Source: Sulfobacillus thermosulfidooxidans DSM 9293
GTDB lineage: Bacteria > Bacillota > Sulfobacillia > Sulfobacillales > Sulfobacillaceae
Length of the DNA stretch: 64,000 bases
Direction: 5' to 3'
Assembly: GCF_900176145.1 (NCBI RefSeq)
Contig: NZ_FWWY01000001.1
Coordinates: 2,911,444 to 2,975,443, forward strand
Part shown: piece after piece, positions 42,489-53,156 of the stretch
How positions within the stretch are numbered: position 1 is the first letter of the stretch
Layout: each line of letters starts with the position of its first letter
Made by a program: the position numbers and the translations under genes
The notes under the pieces: model-generated
Told to the model about the DNA's origin: nothing
Seen by the model: the letters and a program-made list of their open reading frames with translations, nothing else
Databases searched by the model: none

Positions 42489-42885
42489 AATTGGTGTCGC
42501 AGCCGTTATCAAAAATGCGCAAGGTGAGCTTTTGGCCATTCGTCGCGGCCATGAGCCCGAACGCGGACGATGGGCATTGCCAGGTGGACATTTAGAATGG
42601 GGTGAGACGCTCGTCGAAGCTGTTCAGCGTGAAGTGCGCGAAGAAGTGGGCATAGACGTTTATCCCGAACGTCTTCTTTATGTCGCCGAAATAAGGTTGC
42701 CTGACGCTCACTTTGTTGTTCTAGATTTTGCAGCCCGAATTATGGGTTCGGATCAGGTGAGATCGCAATCGGATGCCCTAGAAGCCCAGTGGATCAATCT
42801 AGCCGACTTGGACCAGGTTCTGTGGGCACAAGGGATGAAATCTTTTTTTCAGGATGATACGGTGCGAGCTTATTTATGCATATGA
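42472..42885 (+). CDS. Nudix hydrolase
   Basis: 137 residues. The Nudix box GHLEWGETLVEAVQREVREEVGI (about 39-61) has all catalytic Glu/Arg residues. The preceding RGRWALPGG and the following segments suggest an ADP-ribose or (d)NTP pyrophosphatase. ATG 42472 has no ribosome site, so it is likely coupled to the YpmA-like gene; ATG 42457 is an alternative. Confidence 0.88.
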   Translation: MPKNPKIGVAAVIKNAQGELLAIRRGHEPERGRWALPGGHLEWGETLVEAVQREVREEVGIDVYPERLLYVAEIRLPDAHFVVLDFAARIMGSDQVRSQSDALEAQWINLADLDQVLWAQGMKSFFQDDTVRAYLCI

Positions 42886-43664
42886 TGAAGAAAGTGATCG
42901 GCGTTGGATTTCCATTATTACTACTTCCGTGGCTTAGCGCATGTGGATCGGACGCCTATTTAGTTCCCCCACAAGCACGAAACGCGCCTAAAGAAATTCT
43001 CATGGACCAACAAGCCGTGGAACAGCGCATGCAAAGTATCCAATTTAATTTGACGCGGGCTATCACCACTGAAGAAAGTGCGGTCGTTCAAGATCCAACG
43101 TATGCTGAAGGCTACAGTCGGTTAGCGCAATTATTTTGGCAGGACCATGAACCGCAAGCGGCCTTAATAGAAGCACAAAAGGCCTGTCAGCTCCAACCCA
43201 GTAACGTAACGTATTGGAATAATTTGGGGCAGCTAGCCCTAAGTACACATCATCTGAGGACGGCATCGACGGCATTTCATGAGGCGTTATCGCATGATCC
43301 CACGAACTGGACCGCGTATGTGGGACTGGGGCAAGCGGCGATAGCACAGCACCAGCCCAATCTAGCCCAAGTCGATGCCACAAAAGCCTTAGAATTTGGC
43401 GGACCACAAGGTCCCGTATTTGATCTTGATGGACAAGTTAATCAACTTAAGGGTAACTGGAATAATGCGGCAACATTTTACCGCGATGCTATTGCTGCCA
43501 ATCCCAATTGGTGGCAAGGTTATTATGACTTGGCGGTGGTTGAAGTTCATTGGGGTGAAGTGTCGTTAGCCGAACAGAATTTGCGGCAGGCATTGTCGGA
43601 TAATCCGGGAAGCTCTTCAGCATGGCTGTTGTTGCAGTCTTTGCCTCAAACCAACAAATCGTAG
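42882..43664 (+). CDS. TPR-repeat lipoprotein
   Basis: About 261 residues. Signal peptide with lipobox LSAC (C21), then five or so tetratricopeptide-like helices (for example AEGYSRLAQLFWQDHEPQAALIEAQKACQL, VTYWNNLGQLALS, WTAYVGLGQAAIAQHQ, NWWQGYYDLAVVEVHWGEVSLAEQNL). Probably a surface-tethered scaffold. It overlaps the Nudix stop by four bases (ATGA). Partner unknown. Confidence 0.82.
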   Translation: MMKKVIGVGFPLLLLPWLSACGSDAYLVPPQARNAPKEILMDQQAVEQRMQSIQFNLTRAITTEESAVVQDPTYAEGYSRLAQLFWQDHEPQAALIEAQKACQLQPSNVTYWNNLGQLALSTHHLRTASTAFHEALSHDPTNWTAYVGLGQAAIAQHQPNLAQVDATKALEFGGPQGPVFDLDGQVNQLKGNWNNAATFYRDAIAANPNWWQGYYDLAVVEVHWGEVSLAEQNLRQALSDNPGSSSAWLLLQSLPQTNKS

Positions 43665-43698
43665 AATGCACAATGCCGGCTCACGGGGGGAGGATGCG

Positions 43699-44940
43699 AT
43701 GCAATCCGAACGAGTTATTCTTGTAGGGACCTCCGAAAAGGGAGAAGCGGCGAGAATCCGGGGATTACAAGAGTTAGACGAATTAGCGCTACTTGTCGCT
43801 CAGGCGGGTGGCGATGTCACCTATAAATATTTACAGTCCCGTGACAATCCCGATGATGGGTTGGGACCTGGAGCTCTTCACGAAATTGCGGCTAAAGTGG
43901 AAGAACTCCAAAGTCCTGTGGTGGTGTCCAACGATGATCTGGCGCCTTCCCGGTTACACCAATGGGCACGCATTTTGGGGCCTGATGTGCGGATTATCGA
44001 CCGCACCCAGGTCATATTGGATATTTTTGCCCAGCGCGCGCAGTCTCGGGAAGGACGTATTCAGGTTGAATTGGCGCAACTAAAATATTTACTTCCCAGG
44101 CTCCGGCAAAGCGGGAGGACACCTTCCCGAGCCGGCGCAGGGATAGGCACACGTGGTCCGGGAGAAACGCATCTGGAAATGGACCGAAGGAAGATCCGAA
44201 CACGGATCAAAAATTTGGAAGAGTCGATTGCTATTTTGCAGCGGGAGCGCACAGCTCGCAGGCGAAGACGCCAATATCACCGCGTGCCTTTAATTACCAT
44301 GGTGGGATATACCAATGTGGGCAAGTCTACTTTATTTGAGCGAATGACGCGCCGTGCTCAACTAGCCCAAGATGCGTTGTTCGTGACTTTAGATCCCAGT
44401 GTTCATCGGATTTTGATTCCGGGAACTGGTCCTGCTCTTTTAACCGATACCGTCGGATTTGTTCAACGTCTACCCCATACATTAGTGGCCGCATTTCGCG
44501 CGACGCTTGATGAAGTGGTGGAAGCCGACGTGCTCTTAGAGGTTCTTGATGCATCGGTGCCGACATTAGATCAGCAGCAAGATGCCATCGAACAAGTTTT
44601 GGAGGAGATTGGGGCCCAGCACATTAAGCGCATTAAAGTATACAATCAGTGGGATAAGTTGCCACCTGATACCTCAAAGCCCCAAGATGGGGTTGCGATT
44701 TCCGCCCGGTATGACACTAACTTTAGTGATTTATATACGGCGATAGGGCGGGCTCTGACCGATTTTTACGTAGAGCGTTGGATTTTTGTGCGGTGGGACG
44801 ATGTTCTAAAATGGCAGAGAATTTATCAAGATGTGCAAATTGTGCAGCGCCAAGACACCGAAGACGGGGCACGCCTATTGGTCCGGGCGCCTTCCCATTT
44901 GCTTCCGCTGCTAAGTGGGGCGATGGAAGAAAGCCCTTAA
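43699..44940 (+). CDS. hflX: ribosome-associated GTPase HflX
   Basis: 413 residues. N-terminal HflX domain with GPGALHEIAAKV and the linker RGPGETHLEMDRRKIRTRI, then the GTPase domain GYTNVGKST, LDPSVH, DTVGFVQRLPHTLVAAFRATL and a NQWDKL G4. HflX rescues stalled or heat-damaged ribosomes. ATG 43699 follows GGGGGGAGGATG. Confidence 0.95.
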   Translation: MQSERVILVGTSEKGEAARIRGLQELDELALLVAQAGGDVTYKYLQSRDNPDDGLGPGALHEIAAKVEELQSPVVVSNDDLAPSRLHQWARILGPDVRIIDRTQVILDIFAQRAQSREGRIQVELAQLKYLLPRLRQSGRTPSRAGAGIGTRGPGETHLEMDRRKIRTRIKNLEESIAILQRERTARRRRRQYHRVPLITMVGYTNVGKSTLFERMTRRAQLAQDALFVTLDPSVHRILIPGTGPALLTDTVGFVQRLPHTLVAAFRATLDEVVEADVLLEVLDASVPTLDQQQDAIEQVLEEIGAQHIKRIKVYNQWDKLPPDTSKPQDGVAISARYDTNFSDLYTAIGRALTDFYVERWIFVRWDDVLKWQRIYQDVQIVQRQDTEDGARLLVRAPSHLLPLLSGAMEESP

Positions 44941-45250
44941 TGTTGAGGACAGCCAAGCCATGTAGACCATGTCGCCTTCAACAAGGGGGAAGGTTGGGAA
45001 GGTTGAGGTTGGTGAGGTGTTTGAGTTCTTTTGTTCCCGCAAGCTCATACTATCCGTGCTATAATAAAAAAATTGGTTGAGACGTGTGATGACAACAGGA
45101 TACCAATGAGGTTGTCAGCGCGTGATATGATGTTGATCCGGATTATAGGCGAAAGGAGGCAGTCTGGTACGTATTTAGGCATCCTAAACGCGAGAGACGG
45201 TACGAGTTAGGTGTCCATGAATACGGATGGTTCATACCAGGACAAATCAC
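44941..45250. other. intergenic region between hflX and miaB
   Basis: 310 bases. An early G-rich patch (44983-45022) with repeated GGTTG/GAGGTTGG units, potentially able to fold as a G-quadruplex. It then carries the miaB promoter (45057) and a leader of about 180 bases with no recognised RNA family. Confidence 0.5.
45057..45065 (+). promoter_or_regulatory. extended -10 promoter of miaB
   Basis: TGCTATAAT, the same nonamer as at 42247 and 49012. The leader to miaB is long. Confidence 0.6.
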
Positions 45251-46639
<1,389 letters not shown>

Positions 46640-46644
46640 ATCCT

Positions 46645-48270
46645 ATGCGTCGCCGTTATCTTTGGGTCGGCATTGGGCTCGCGGCGTCAGTCGCTATGAT
46701 AATCGGAATAAGTTTCTTTCGCCAGGCGTACTTGCAGGTACGTCAGGCTTTTTTTGCTTTGCAGCTGCTAACTGAAGTGCAAACCGATCTCCTGGCCCAT
46801 CATAATGCGCAAGCAATCCGTCTTTTTGCAAATGCTGAAAGCTTATTGCGATTACCGTTGCATCCTTTAACCTTTGCACAGTTACAAACCACTCTGACCA
46901 TGGCTTATGAAAGACTCAGCCCGTTAACTTTAAGCCTTAACCCGGGCATGATTGTAGTTTGGATCGGTCTCACAGGATTAGTGATTTTTGTCTTTTGGAT
47001 AGAAGAACGCCGCATCGATCGTTTGCAAGAGGACAAAAGACATTTATACTCCCAGTGGATGGCCATAACGACGGCATGGACGGGTCATCGATTTCTTACC
47101 CATCCAGAAGAACTTTTCGCCCGTATTTTGGAACAGGTTAAGAAAGAAATGGGCTTAGATGGCGTAGAAATTTGGCAATGGCGTAGTGATCCGCAAAATG
47201 CCCTGACGGTCTTTGTCGCAACAGGGTCCAGTATCTTGAGCGATGCGTTGCCCATACCTCAAGCGTTTCTTGAACCGTCGCTTGGATTATTGGGCACTGT
47301 AATCCAAGACCAAAACCCAGCATATTCCGGCGAAGCGTCAGAATTAAAGGCAATTTTTCCCGGGCTAAGAGTTCCCAATATGGCCATATTGCCGTTATAT
47401 CTGCAAGAAAACATTTGGGGATTTTTCGTCCTTTGGGGTCCTGAACACGCCTGGTATTTTCGACATCAAGATGTATTAAAGATTATTGCCCTGCAAATCA
47501 GTACAATTTTGACCAATAACGTATTGGAAGAACAGGCGAGACGGGCGGAAGTTTACCAACAAATGGCGAGAGGCCGTTCCGAATTACTCGCCAATGTATC
47601 GCATGAATTGCGTACACCCTTGGGATTGATTAGAGGGTACGCGGAAACCTTGCTGAATTTATTCGAGAGATTGCAGCCAGAAGAGCGACAAGAATTTTTG
47701 TTAACGATCCTCGAGGAAAGCCAACAATTGGAACAGTTAATCGATAATTTACTAAATATGTCCCAAATTGAAGAGCAAGGGATAGCTCTAAATCGCCGTA
47801 GTTTTGCTTTGAAACCGTGGATCGTTGGGCTTTTACGCCGCATCATGCCGCAAGATCGTCAACGCATTCATATTTCGGTGCAAGATACGATAGTTTTTGG
47901 TGACCCAGAGCGGTTATTTGAGGCATTAATCAATATCGTGGAAAACAGCTTGAAATATTCATCCGGAAACATCTTTATTATGAGTGGAATATCTAACGGA
48001 TGGTGGACGGTGCGCGTGCGTGATGAAGGGCCTGGCGTTGCCGCCTCGGATTTGGAACGGATTTTCCAACGGTTTTATCGGGGGTCCGGGGCCGCTCAAT
48101 CCGATAAACGGGGCTCAGGACTAGGGCTCAGCATTGTCAAACGGATTGTCGAGGCACATCATGGGCGTATTTGGGCGGAAAATGTTCGCCCTCAAGGGTT
48201 TTTAGTGGGAATTGAATTGCCACTGCAAGACGGTGGGAAAGGAGGGCCAGATCGTGGCTACCCGTCCTGA
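46645..48270 (+). CDS. sensor histidine kinase with GAF domain
   Basis: 541 residues. Two membrane helices (about 6-24 and 102-118) bracket a short extracellular loop, then a GAF-like domain (about 150-285). DHp phospho-acceptor H320 in NVSHELRTPLG and ATPase motifs NIVENSLKYS, DEGPGVA and GSGLGLSIV follow. Signal unknown; the sensory loop is only about 75 residues. Its last 17 bases overlap the cognate response regulator. Five bases after miaB stop. Confidence 0.9.
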   Translation: MRRRYLWVGIGLAASVAMIIGISFFRQAYLQVRQAFFALQLLTEVQTDLLAHHNAQAIRLFANAESLLRLPLHPLTFAQLQTTLTMAYERLSPLTLSLNPGMIVVWIGLTGLVIFVFWIEERRIDRLQEDKRHLYSQWMAITTAWTGHRFLTHPEELFARILEQVKKEMGLDGVEIWQWRSDPQNALTVFVATGSSILSDALPIPQAFLEPSLGLLGTVIQDQNPAYSGEASELKAIFPGLRVPNMAILPLYLQENIWGFFVLWGPEHAWYFRHQDVLKIIALQISTILTNNVLEEQARRAEVYQQMARGRSELLANVSHELRTPLGLIRGYAETLLNLFERLQPEERQEFLLTILEESQQLEQLIDNLLNMSQIEEQGIALNRRSFALKPWIVGLLRRIMPQDRQRIHISVQDTIVFGDPERLFEALINIVENSLKYSSGNIFIMSGISNGWWTVRVRDEGPGVAASDLERIFQRFYRGSGAAQSDKRGSGLGLSIVKRIVEAHHGRIWAENVRPQGFLVGIELPLQDGGKGGPDRGYPS

Positions 48271-48976
48271 TATCATGTATCGTATTTTGGTGGTTGAAGA
48301 CGAACCCAAATATCTTCGCTTGATGAGCACTCATTTGCGGTTATCGGGCTACCGCGTTTTTCAATCGCACAATGGGTGGGATGCTTTGCATAAAGTGTTT
48401 ACGGAAGAGCCGCATTTAGTGGTGTTAGATTTGCGGTTGCCAGAAATGGATGGATTTGAGGTCTGCAAACGCATTCGGAAAATGGGGAATGTCCCCATCC
48501 TGGTGCTGACGGCACTTAATACAGATGAAGACATGATTCGTGCACTGGATTTGGGAGCCGATGACTATGTCACCAAACCATTTTCGCCCGACGCCGTATT
48601 AGCGAGGATCCGGGCTTTATTGCGGCGTAGCTACGAATCGGTCATGGATACACCCCTACCGGAGTGTGGAAGACTCCGTTTAGATGAGGAATATCACAAT
48701 TTATCGGTTGACGGCCGGACCATTCATTTGACCCCCACAGAGTGGAAACTTTTGAAGGAATTTATGATGCATTGTGGTAAAGTGTTAACTCATGACCATC
48801 TCCTTGGGGCTGTCTGGGGACCGGAGTATCAAGGAGACCACGAATATTTGCGCGTTTATGTGCGTAAATTGCGGTCTTACATCGAACCCAATCCGCGGCT
48901 TCCTGTGTACCTAGTGACTCAAGCAGGAATTGGCTATGTATTATATCCTTCCCCTCATGGCCAAATTAAGGAATAA
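48254..48976 (+). CDS. OmpR-family response regulator
   Basis: 240 residues. Receiver with acidic pair E15/D16, phospho-acceptor D59 (VVLDLRLPEMDGFE) and Lys in DDYVTKPFSP; C-terminal winged helix with LTPTEWKLLKEFM and LRVYVRKLRSYIEPN. The overall form is KdpE-like and a KdpD-type sensor gene follows, so KdpE is possible, but the overlapping histidine kinase is the more likely partner. GTG 48254 is preceded by AAAGGAGGG. Confidence 0.92.
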   Translation: MATRPDIMYRILVVEDEPKYLRLMSTHLRLSGYRVFQSHNGWDALHKVFTEEPHLVVLDLRLPEMDGFEVCKRIRKMGNVPILVLTALNTDEDMIRALDLGADDYVTKPFSPDAVLARIRALLRRSYESVMDTPLPECGRLRLDEEYHNLSVDGRTIHLTPTEWKLLKEFMMHCGKVLTHDHLLGAVWGPEYQGDHEYLRVYVRKLRSYIEPNPRLPVYLVTQAGIGYVLYPSPHGQIKE

Positions 48977-49011
48977 AGAGGGCATTATCGTGGTCTAGGA
49001 TGTTGGCGGAA

Positions 49012-49020
49012 TGCTATAAT
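49012..49020 (+). promoter_or_regulatory. extended -10 promoter of the KdpD-like gene
   Basis: TGCTATAAT, third occurrence of this nonamer. Transcription would start near 49027. Confidence 0.6.
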
Positions 49021-49026
49021 CCCCTG

Positions 49027-49210
49027 TAGATAACTTACCGGACAAGGGACAGGTCAGAGGACCCAGTTACTATGGGGATTCACGATGCTTTAAACGCGCA
49101 GACAGAGATGAAGACTCCAATATCAGGAATATCTACAAGGCCCAGTCACGATCTTATGCTTTAGCGAGGATAGCTGGGCAACCCTTATGCAGAAAGGGCG
49201 GTAGAGGACG
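49027..49210 (+). ncRNA. long structured leader, candidate potassium- or c-di-AMP-related riboswitch
   Basis: About 184 transcribed bases precede the KdpD-like gene. Visible structure includes GCCCAG...CTGGGC with an inner hairpin, CCCTT...AAGGG next to the ribosome site, and a stretch with GAGGACCC, loop, GGGG resembling the GAGGAACC-loop-GGGG core of ydaO/c-di-AMP riboswitches. Other ydaO landmarks, such as CCCGACAGCUAAC, are not clearly present. KdpD genes are known c-di-AMP/potassium targets in Firmicutes. Tentative. Confidence 0.35.
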
Positions 49211-50356
49211 ATGGCCTCTACATATAAACGCAGAACACCAGAAGAAATATTGGAAGATATCCGCCGGATGTCACGGGGCAAGCACCGCGTCTATCTCGGT
49301 GCTGCTCCCGGAGTTGGTAAAACCTATACCATGCTGAGTGACGCGCACATTGCCAAAGAACAAGGCATTGATGTGGTTATTGGTGTTATTGATACGCACG
49401 GTCGAGAGGAAACCGCCGAGTTGACACGCGGACTGGAAGCGGTTCCGCTGGCTACTTGCACCTACAAGGGGCTTGAGGTGGGGGAACTGGACGTGGGAGC
49501 GGTAATGGCGCGAGGACCTGACGTGGTATTGGTGGATGAATTGGCTCACACCAATGCGGACAACTGCAAAAATCGAAAGCGTTATCAAGACGTTGAAGAC
49601 TTGCTGGCTGCCGGAATTAATGTGTGGTCGACATTAAATATCCAACATCTTGAATCTCTTAATGACACGGTGCGGCAGATCACAGGTGTCAGGGTTCGCG
49701 AAACCGTGCCCGATTCCATCGTACGCGAAGCTAACGAGATAAGGCTTGTAGACCTGACCCCAGAAGCGTTGATAGAACGCTTGAAACGGGGAAAAGTCTA
49801 CCAAGGTCGGCGAATTGACCAAGCCTTACAAAATTTTTTCCGAACTGGCAATATCACGGCATTACGGGAACTCGCTTTACGAGTGGTGGCCGATGATACT
49901 GATGATCGCCTTGAGACTTATATGAACCGGCACGCGATTGAAGGACCATGGCCCACCCATGACCGGATTATGGTGGCTGTGACGCCTTCCCCCAATGGGG
50001 CTCGGCTGTTACGGCGTGGATACCGAATTGCTCAACGGTTAAAGGCAGAGTTTTATGTGGTGATTGTTCGTCCTGCAGACGGCCGGGCCTTTTCGGCGTC
50101 TGATGAACAAACCTTACAAGCCCATATTAATTTGGCCAAACAGCTTGGCGCACAAGTGGTGGAGTTGCGTGACAACAATGTTCCTAGAGCTCTCGTGAAC
50201 TTCGCTAGGGAACATCATGTGACGGAAATCGTTATGGGAGAATCATTGAGAACCAGGTGGCAAGAAGTCTTTAAGGGATCTGTCATCAACGAAGTTTTGC
50301 GTCAAACCAGTAATATTGACATTTTAGTGGTTGGGCACGAACGGGATCGCGACTAA
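49211..50356 (+). CDS. short KdpD: sensor and USP domains without kinase
   Basis: 381 residues. KdpD N-terminal domain with Walker A GAAPGVGKT (30-38), VDELAHTN and the surrounding family sequence (KRYQDVEDLLAAGINVWSTLN), then a universal-stress-protein-like domain ending IDILVVGHE. The protein stops there: the membrane segments and histidine kinase of full KdpD are missing. Not a frameshift in this window, because a hairpin terminator follows at once. KdpD in Staphylococcus binds c-di-AMP through its USP domain (established). It may act as a soluble potassium/c-di-AMP sensor with a separate kinase. kdpFABC genes are not in the window. Confidence 0.9.
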   Translation: MASTYKRRTPEEILEDIRRMSRGKHRVYLGAAPGVGKTYTMLSDAHIAKEQGIDVVIGVIDTHGREETAELTRGLEAVPLATCTYKGLEVGELDVGAVMARGPDVVLVDELAHTNADNCKNRKRYQDVEDLLAAGINVWSTLNIQHLESLNDTVRQITGVRVRETVPDSIVREANEIRLVDLTPEALIERLKRGKVYQGRRIDQALQNFFRTGNITALRELALRVVADDTDDRLETYMNRHAIEGPWPTHDRIMVAVTPSPNGARLLRRGYRIAQRLKAEFYVVIVRPADGRAFSASDEQTLQAHINLAKQLGAQVVELRDNNVPRALVNFAREHHVTEIVMGESLRTRWQEVFKGSVINEVLRQTSNIDILVVGHERDRD

Positions 50357-50386
50357 GAGGAGAGAGCCTCTATAGCCTGTTATGGA

Positions 50387-50409
50387 CCATCCCGCCTGAG
50401 GCGGGATGG
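50387..50409. terminator. hairpin between KdpD-like and GH18 genes
   Basis: Perfect 10-bp stem CCATCCCGCC / GGCGGGATGG, loop TGA, then GATTT. Between convergent genes. Confidence 0.7.
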
Positions 50410-50412
50410 GAT

Positions 50413-51603
50413 TTACGTTTTATTTCGATGTTGGGGTGAGGCTTGTTTCTTGCTTGTGGCCGTTGTTCCACTTTTTGTGGGAGCAGGCTGTTTTAAGGCT
50501 TTGGCGACCCGGTTCCACCATTTGGCGTCTTCGTATCCAATTCTCCAGAACGCAACCCCTCCCAAATGATCTTGTTCGGCCAATTTAATCCGGTCTACGG
50601 CGGCTCTGTCATTGACAAACCAAATCGTATACGACACGCCCTTGGAGGTGTAATGGTCATAGGCTTCCTTATAGGTTGGATTCCAAGTATAGGCGCCGTA
50701 TTTGTGTTGATACATCACTTTCAACGGAATTGTTGTGGCCTTAGTAGATCCAGCTTTCCATAAGTACCCGTAATTAGCAATCCCTAGATACAGTTTGGAG
50801 GGTTGGACGCCCGCCTTTAGAGCCAGATTAATGCTTTGTTTGACCCAGTTAAAGGGACTCACGGGTCCAGGCGGTGTGCCGTTACCATGTAAGTCATAGG
50901 CCATAAGCACCATGCTGTTAACATCTTTGTCTAACGCTCCCAAATCGTAGGCCCCAGATTGCCCAGTACCGGCAGTTAAGGGAATGACTGACATGGATAT
51001 GACCTTGTTCTTGGGCATTTTTGTATGCAACTCGTTCATAAAATCCACGAGAAGCGTGCGATCGGTTGGCTTCAATTTTTGAAAATCGATTTGAACGCCG
51101 GCGTAATTCTTGGACGTGACTAAATGGACAATTTGGTCAATCGCTTTCGTGCGCAAACTTTGGGAAGTGAGCATACCATCTGTGCCCATGTAATTGTTAA
51201 ACAGTGGCATGAGCGGCAAATGCGCCTGCTTTGCTAAGGTGGCAGCATTGCCTTCTGGTTTCGCTATCACCGTTCCTGTGGCGGTGACTTCATACCAAAA
51301 CGGTGAAAGGTAGGTTACCAGTCCCGGATGGGCCTTGACAAATGTGAAAGGATCGGGATGGACATGGGTCATGGTTTGGTCATAAAAGGCAATGACCTTG
51401 AGTTTCCCTGTTGACGATTTGCTGTTAGTCGTATTTGTTGTCTTCTTCACCGTTTGCGTTGCCTTATTCGCGGCTTTTCGAGTCGATTGCGTGGTGTGCT
51501 TTGCCGGAGCCGGTTTTTGCGGTTCAGCATATAAACTGCATCCTCCGATGAACACGGTGGCGAAACTTAATGCCGTAAGCAATTTTAAATTGTGGGCTTT
51601 CAA
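50413..51603 (-). CDS. GH18-family lipoprotein with substituted catalytic residues
   Basis: 396 residues. TTG start 51603 follows GAGGAGG; lipobox FIGGC (C22), Lys/Thr-rich linker, then a glycoside hydrolase 18 barrel as in YaaH/SleL-type spore cortex enzymes (YLSPFWYEV, ISMSVIPLTAG, SMVLMAYDLHG, YLGIANYGYLW, FWRIGYED). The catalytic strand reads AGVQIDFQ (168-175), where active members have DGxxIDxE; both the first Asp and the general-acid Glu (Q175, codon CAA) are replaced. So it may bind rather than cut glycan. Confidence 0.85.
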   Translation of the reverse strand: MKAHNLKLLTALSFATVFIGGCSLYAEPQKPAPAKHTTQSTRKAANKATQTVKKTTNTTNSKSSTGKLKVIAFYDQTMTHVHPDPFTFVKAHPGLVTYLSPFWYEVTATGTVIAKPEGNAATLAKQAHLPLMPLFNNYMGTDGMLTSQSLRTKAIDQIVHLVTSKNYAGVQIDFQKLKPTDRTLLVDFMNELHTKMPKNKVISMSVIPLTAGTGQSGAYDLGALDKDVNSMVLMAYDLHGNGTPPGPVSPFNWVKQSINLALKAGVQPSKLYLGIANYGYLWKAGSTKATTIPLKVMYQHKYGAYTWNPTYKEAYDHYTSKGVSYTIWFVNDRAAVDRIKLAEQDHLGGVAFWRIGYEDAKWWNRVAKALKQPAPTKSGTTATSKKQASPQHRNKT

Positions 51604-51768
51604 CGTTTTAAACCTCCTCGTACAAATGAACTGTGTCTGCACCCAACACGGATGGTTCACGGATGCTCTAAGTGATCACCTGACCGAACAATTGCAGTCA
51701 TATTATGACGAGAAAGGGATTAAGCCATACTGGAAGTGTGAGGATATTGACCGGGGAGGCAAAAGGTT

Positions 51769-52227
51769 TTGACGTGGCTAAAAGGCATGCTTGTCGGCGG
51801 GGGCGCCGTGCTTGTCCTCGAAATGCTGTGGTTAAGTCTCGTGGGCATATCAATCGTCGTGCCCTCAAGCACGGTTTCCGCCGTCGTCGCGGAGACTATG
51901 AGTCAGTTTAAACGTCAAGACTTAACTGCGAATCTTGAAGAGCAGATTACGCCGTTACTCAATCGAAGTATGATTCGGTTGGTACATACGGTGAACATCC
52001 AGGTCGACGGCATCCCCTTAGGAATTAATCCTAACAACGAAGAACGATTGCAGCAGCAACTGATGCATGATATGAACACATCCATGATGAATTATCTTCA
52101 GCGTCAAATGGATTCCGGGCAATTGACCCAAAATATCACACGGTTCGTCTTAACACACCCGCAAAAACTTGATGTCACCGCTTCGTTGGGTCCTGTCAGT
52201 ATTCCTGTACAGGTGACAATTCCTTAA
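51769..52227 (+). CDS. membrane-anchored protein of unknown function
   Basis: 152 residues. One N-terminal helix (MLVGGGAVLVLEMLWLSLVGIS) anchors an extracytoplasmic domain of helices and final strands (LGPVSIPVQVTI). No motif or cysteines recognised. TTG 51769 is preferred for GGGGAGGC nine bases upstream. Confidence 0.6.
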   Translation: MTWLKGMLVGGGAVLVLEMLWLSLVGISIVVPSSTVSAVVAETMSQFKRQDLTANLEEQITPLLNRSMIRLVHTVNIQVDGIPLGINPNNEERLQQQLMHDMNTSMMNYLQRQMDSGQLTQNITRFVLTHPQKLDVTASLGPVSIPVQVTIP

Positions 52228-52238
52228 CGGGCATAGGC

Positions 52239-52267
52239 TTGCTGGGATCGGGTGATTGTGATATAAT
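52239..52267 (+). promoter_or_regulatory. SigA promoter of rpsB
   Basis: TTGCTG (52239-52244), 17-base spacer, TATAAT (52262-52267). The leader of about 90 bases may carry ribosomal-protein autoregulation. Confidence 0.8.
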
Positions 52268-52363
52268 TCGCTAGGATTTTTTACCACACACGCAGTTCGT
52301 TTCCCTGGTGCTTAAGGTTCGAGTGATAGCGACTGCGGAGGACAAACCAGGAGGTATTCAAAA

Positions 52364-53089
52364 ATGGCTGTAATTTCCATGAAGCAACTGCTTGAAGCGG
52401 GCGTGCATTTTGGCCACCAAACCCGGCGTTGGAACCCTAAAATGAAACCCTACATTTTTACAGAACGAAACGGTATTTATATCATCGACTTGCAAAAGAC
52501 TGTACGGAAAGTTGATGATGCATACAATTTTGTTCGTCAAATTGGCGCTAGCGGTGGACGGATGCTGTTCATTGGGACGAAAAAACAAGCGCAAGAAGCC
52601 GTAGCAGAAGAAGCTCAACGTTCCGGTGATTTTTATGTGAATCAGCGTTGGTTAGGCGGTATGCTCACGAATTTTGATACGATTAAAAAGCGCGTCAAGC
52701 GTCTCGCTGAGCTGAAAGAGCAAGAGGCTAGCGGACAATGGGAACGCCTACCGAAAAAAGAAGTTAGCATTCTGATGCGGCAAAAAGAAAAGTTAGAAAA
52801 GTATTTGGGTGGCATTGAAGGAATGACCCAACTTCCCGCTGCGGTATTTGTGGTCGATCCCCGCAAAGAGCACATTGCTGTCACTGAAGCCAGAAAACTT
52901 GGGATCCCTATTGTGGGTATTGTGGACACCAATTGTGACCCTGATGAAATTGACTACATTATTCCCGGCAATGACGATGCGATTCGAGCTGTAAGGCTGT
53001 TAACGAGCAAGATTGCTGATGCTTTAATCGAAGGGCGACAAGGTGGCGTAACCGAAGAACAGCAAGAAGAGGTTGTTGAGGCCCAATAA
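52364..53089 (+). CDS. rpsB: 30S ribosomal protein S2
   Basis: 241 residues. [19 protein letters not shown] at the N-terminus, [13 protein letters not shown] in the middle and [23 protein letters not shown] near the C-terminus are S2 signatures. CCAGGAGG precedes ATG 52364. First gene of rpsB-tsf-pyrH-frr. Confidence 0.98.
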   Translation: MAVISMKQLLEAGVHFGHQTRRWNPKMKPYIFTERNGIYIIDLQKTVRKVDDAYNFVRQIGASGGRMLFIGTKKQAQEAVAEEAQRSGDFYVNQRWLGGMLTNFDTIKKRVKRLAELKEQEASGQWERLPKKEVSILMRQKEKLEKYLGGIEGMTQLPAAVFVVDPRKEHIAVTEARKLGIPIVGIVDTNCDPDEIDYIIPGNDDAIRAVRLLTSKIADALIEGRQGGVTEEQQEEVVEAQ

Positions 53090-53113
53090 CTCGGTACAAT
53101 TCCACTGTTATAC

Positions 53114-53137
53114 GAGGGCGACCGTGAGGTCGCTCTC
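53114..53137 (+). promoter_or_regulatory. intercistronic hairpin rpsB-tsf
   Basis: GAGGGCGACC-gtga-GGTCGCTCTC (one G-T pair), without a T-run. May stabilise or attenuate the message. Confidence 0.55.
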
Positions 53138-53156
53138 ATTACGAGGAGGATTTTTT

